From: DAORHV01 sp964434575
Lineage (GTDB): Bacteria > Patescibacteriota > Gracilibacteria > Peribacterales > Peribacteraceae
DNA length: 64,000 nucleotides
NCBI GenBank assembly: GCA_964434575.1
Contig: CAYSWB010000005.1
Location: forward strand, 21,813 to 85,812
Reading direction: 5' to 3'
The position numbers were made by a program, and so were the translations under genes. A model generated the notes under the pieces. The model made no database searches. It saw only the letters and a list, made by a program, of their open reading frames with translations, and was not told the origin of the DNA. This document shows, piece after piece, positions 62,713 to 64,000 of the stretch (positions are counted from its first letter, which is position 1; every line of letters begins with the position of its first letter).

Positions 62713-64000
62713 ATGCCCCCGAATCCCGCCTCCGACACCGTCCTGCTGCGCATCCGCCCCGCGTTGCCGGATCCCGAAGACAAAGCCGGCAACCGCGGCC
62801 CCATTTTGATGGAGCCCGCCATTTCGGCGATGCATTACCTGAAGAAAGGCCAGGACATGGTCGGCCTGGAGATCGGATTCCACGAAGGTAAGGTCTGCTT
62901 CTTCGCCCGTTGCACACGCGCATCGGCCGGCCTGATCGAGAGCCAGCTCTACGCGCAGTACCCCGACATCGACATCGACGAGGTGCCGCAGGACATCTTC
63001 GAACCGAAGAAAGGCGAGTCGGTCGTGTACACCGACGTGGTGTTCACCGATCCGGAGGTGTACCCCATCAAGCGCCACCCGCAGTTCGACGACCTGCTGT
63101 CGCGCCAGACCATCGACCCCATCGCCAGCATGACGAGCATCCTGCTCCGGTACCCGGACCTGGCGATGCGCGGGCACATCCAGCTGGTGTTCAAGCCGTA
63201 CGACAACGCCCGGAGGTCGTTCCGCAACCGCACGCTCAAATTCCTGCCACTCCTTTCGAAGGGCTTTTCGGCCAAGTGGGACTGGTACGGCAAATTCTTC
63301 TGCAAGGTGCACCTGGCGCGCGGTTGGCGATGGTGGGCGTACCTGCCGCTGAACATCCTGATGGGAGGTTTCCGCGCGTGGTTCTCGTTCGTGCCGTCGC
63401 TGGGCGACATCATGTTGTCCGAGGACGGCGGAGCGGCTGCCGCGGCGGCGGAGGGGGACGACTACACCCAGGAGTACACCACCAAGCGCAACCACGACAG
63501 CGAGACCATCGTCGGCGCGATCGCCGACAAGGTGAATCACCTGCTGTTCGTCGGCAACATCCGCATCAGCGTCATCACCAAGACCGCGCTCAAGGATCAG
63601 GCCGAGGCCAAGCTGCACGAGATCCAGTCCAGCCTGCGCCAGTTCTCCTTACCGCACCTCAACGGTTTCAAGGAGCACGGCGTGCAGATGTCGCAGACGT
63701 TCCCGACCGGCTTCAAGGTGGACCCGTACCTGTTCTCCGTGGAAGAGATCGCGTCGCTGTGGCACCCGCCGAGCCTGCTGGTGCGCACTCCGAACATCGA
63801 CTGGGTGATGAGCAAGAAGCTGCAGCCGCCGGTGGACCTGCCCATCGCCGAAACCGAGGATGCGAACGTGCTCACCGTGCTCGGCGAGGCGGTGTTCCGC
63901 GGCCGCCGCACGCAGTTCGGCATCAGGCCCGATGACCGCCGACGCCACATGTACGTCATCGGAAAGACGGGTATGGGCAAATCCACGCTGCTGGAGAACA
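62713..64000 (+). CDS. Type IV secretion/conjugation-like ATPase, 5' part (runs off window)
   Basis: At least 429 residues, open at the right edge. A long N-terminal region contains a hydrophobic stretch (WRWWAYLPLNILMGGFRAWFSFV, about residues 210-235) with an Ala-rich acidic linker after it. The protein ends here inside Walker A, YVIGKTGMGKSTLLEN (about 414-429), preceded by FGIRPDDRRRHM. This order, with the Walker A after ~400 residues, matches the DUF87/TraG-VirD4-like ATPases common in Patescibacteria, which are linked to DNA transfer or pili. It begins 25 bp after hrcA. Confidence 0.75.
   Translation, partial: MPPNPASDTVLLRIRPALPDPEDKAGNRGPILMEPAISAMHYLKKGQDMVGLEIGFHEGKVCFFARCTRASAGLIESQLYAQYPDIDIDEVPQDIFEPKKGESVVYTDVVFTDPEVYPIKRHPQFDDLLSRQTIDPIASMTSILLRYPDLAMRGHIQLVFKPYDNARRSFRNRTLKFLPLLSKGFSAKWDWYGKFFCKVHLARGWRWWAYLPLNILMGGFRAWFSFVPSLGDIMLSEDGGAAAAAAEGDDYTQEYTTKRNHDSETIVGAIADKVNHLLFVGNIRISVITKTALKDQAEAKLHEIQSSLRQFSLPHLNGFKEHGVQMSQTFPTGFKVDPYLFSVEEIASLWHPPSLLVRTPNIDWVMSKKLQPPVDLPIAETEDANVLTVLGEAVFRGRRTQFGIRPDDRRRHMYVIGKTGMGKSTLLEN

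Overview
The window is about 64 kb of GC-rich bacterial DNA, densely packed with short operons on both strands. TGA is used as a stop. The content suggests a reduced or streamlined lineage, most like Patescibacteria (CPR). Supporting features are a ComEC that lacks the C-terminal nuclease domain, a short HrcA, a secreted protein with a long Ser-rich linker, an archaeal-type PurP pair, a type IV secretion-like ATPase and many lineage-specific small proteins. This placement is inference; no rRNA is present to test it. A striking trait is that at least ten start codons lie 6-8 nt downstream of a clear -10 hexamer (TATACT, TAGAAT, TACACT), which points to widespread leaderless transcription.

Layout. 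1-7.4 kb: HTTM-like membrane protein, small secreted protein, SRPBCC and DUF1801 proteins, tRNA-Glu, membrane methyltransferase, comEC-rsmA, Ser-rich surface protein. 7.4-11 kb: rmuC-like/uvrD operon under a LexA-type box identical in form to the one at lexA. 11.1-12.3 kb: two tandem small-protein units with covarying structured leaders and matching 3' hairpins, the best candidate for something undescribed. 12.3-15.6 kb: rpsO and pnp. 15.8-17.5 kb: FmdB-like zinc ribbon and a cluster of small paralogous proteins sharing an N-terminal motif. 17.7-23.1 kb: valS, an SLH protein and the lexA-dinB SOS operon. 23.2-27 kb: LytR-CpsA-Psr, a polytopic membrane protein and a PMT-like glycosyltransferase. 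27-31.5 kb: zinc ribbon, divergent PAP2, rplJL with a leader attenuator, and rel. 31.5-35.2 kb: an anchored protein, secF and tig.

35.2-35.7 kb holds no credible gene but has a promoter, several strong hairpins and an intrinsic terminator, so it looks like a roughly 450-nt structured RNA. 35.8-40.6 kb: a possible zinc peptidase, a TPR protein, and an operon of an N-formylglutamate amidohydrolase-like protein with two paralogous ATP-grasp ligases. 40.6-44.8 kb: Ig/FN3 surface protein, PfkB kinase and an unknown protein. 44.9-50 kb: lipoprotein, GNAT, tRNA-Cys, tandem purP paralogs and two unknowns. 50-52.4 kb: a methyltransferase, then an AT-rich two-gene insert of Asp-rich calcium-binding-like membrane proteins ending beside tRNA-Ala. 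52.4-64 kb: trxA, pgi-ruvA, an EnvC-like M23 peptidase, rsmI, gyrA, an unknown basic protein, rpmE, hrcA and a truncated DUF87/TraG-like ATPase.

Functional themes are DNA repair (lexA, dinB, uvrD, rmuC-like, ruvA), translation and RNA turnover (rpsO, rplJ, rplL, rpmE, pnp, rsmA, rsmI, valS, rel), envelope building, and several ATP-grasp chemistries whose substrates cannot be read from the sequence alone.
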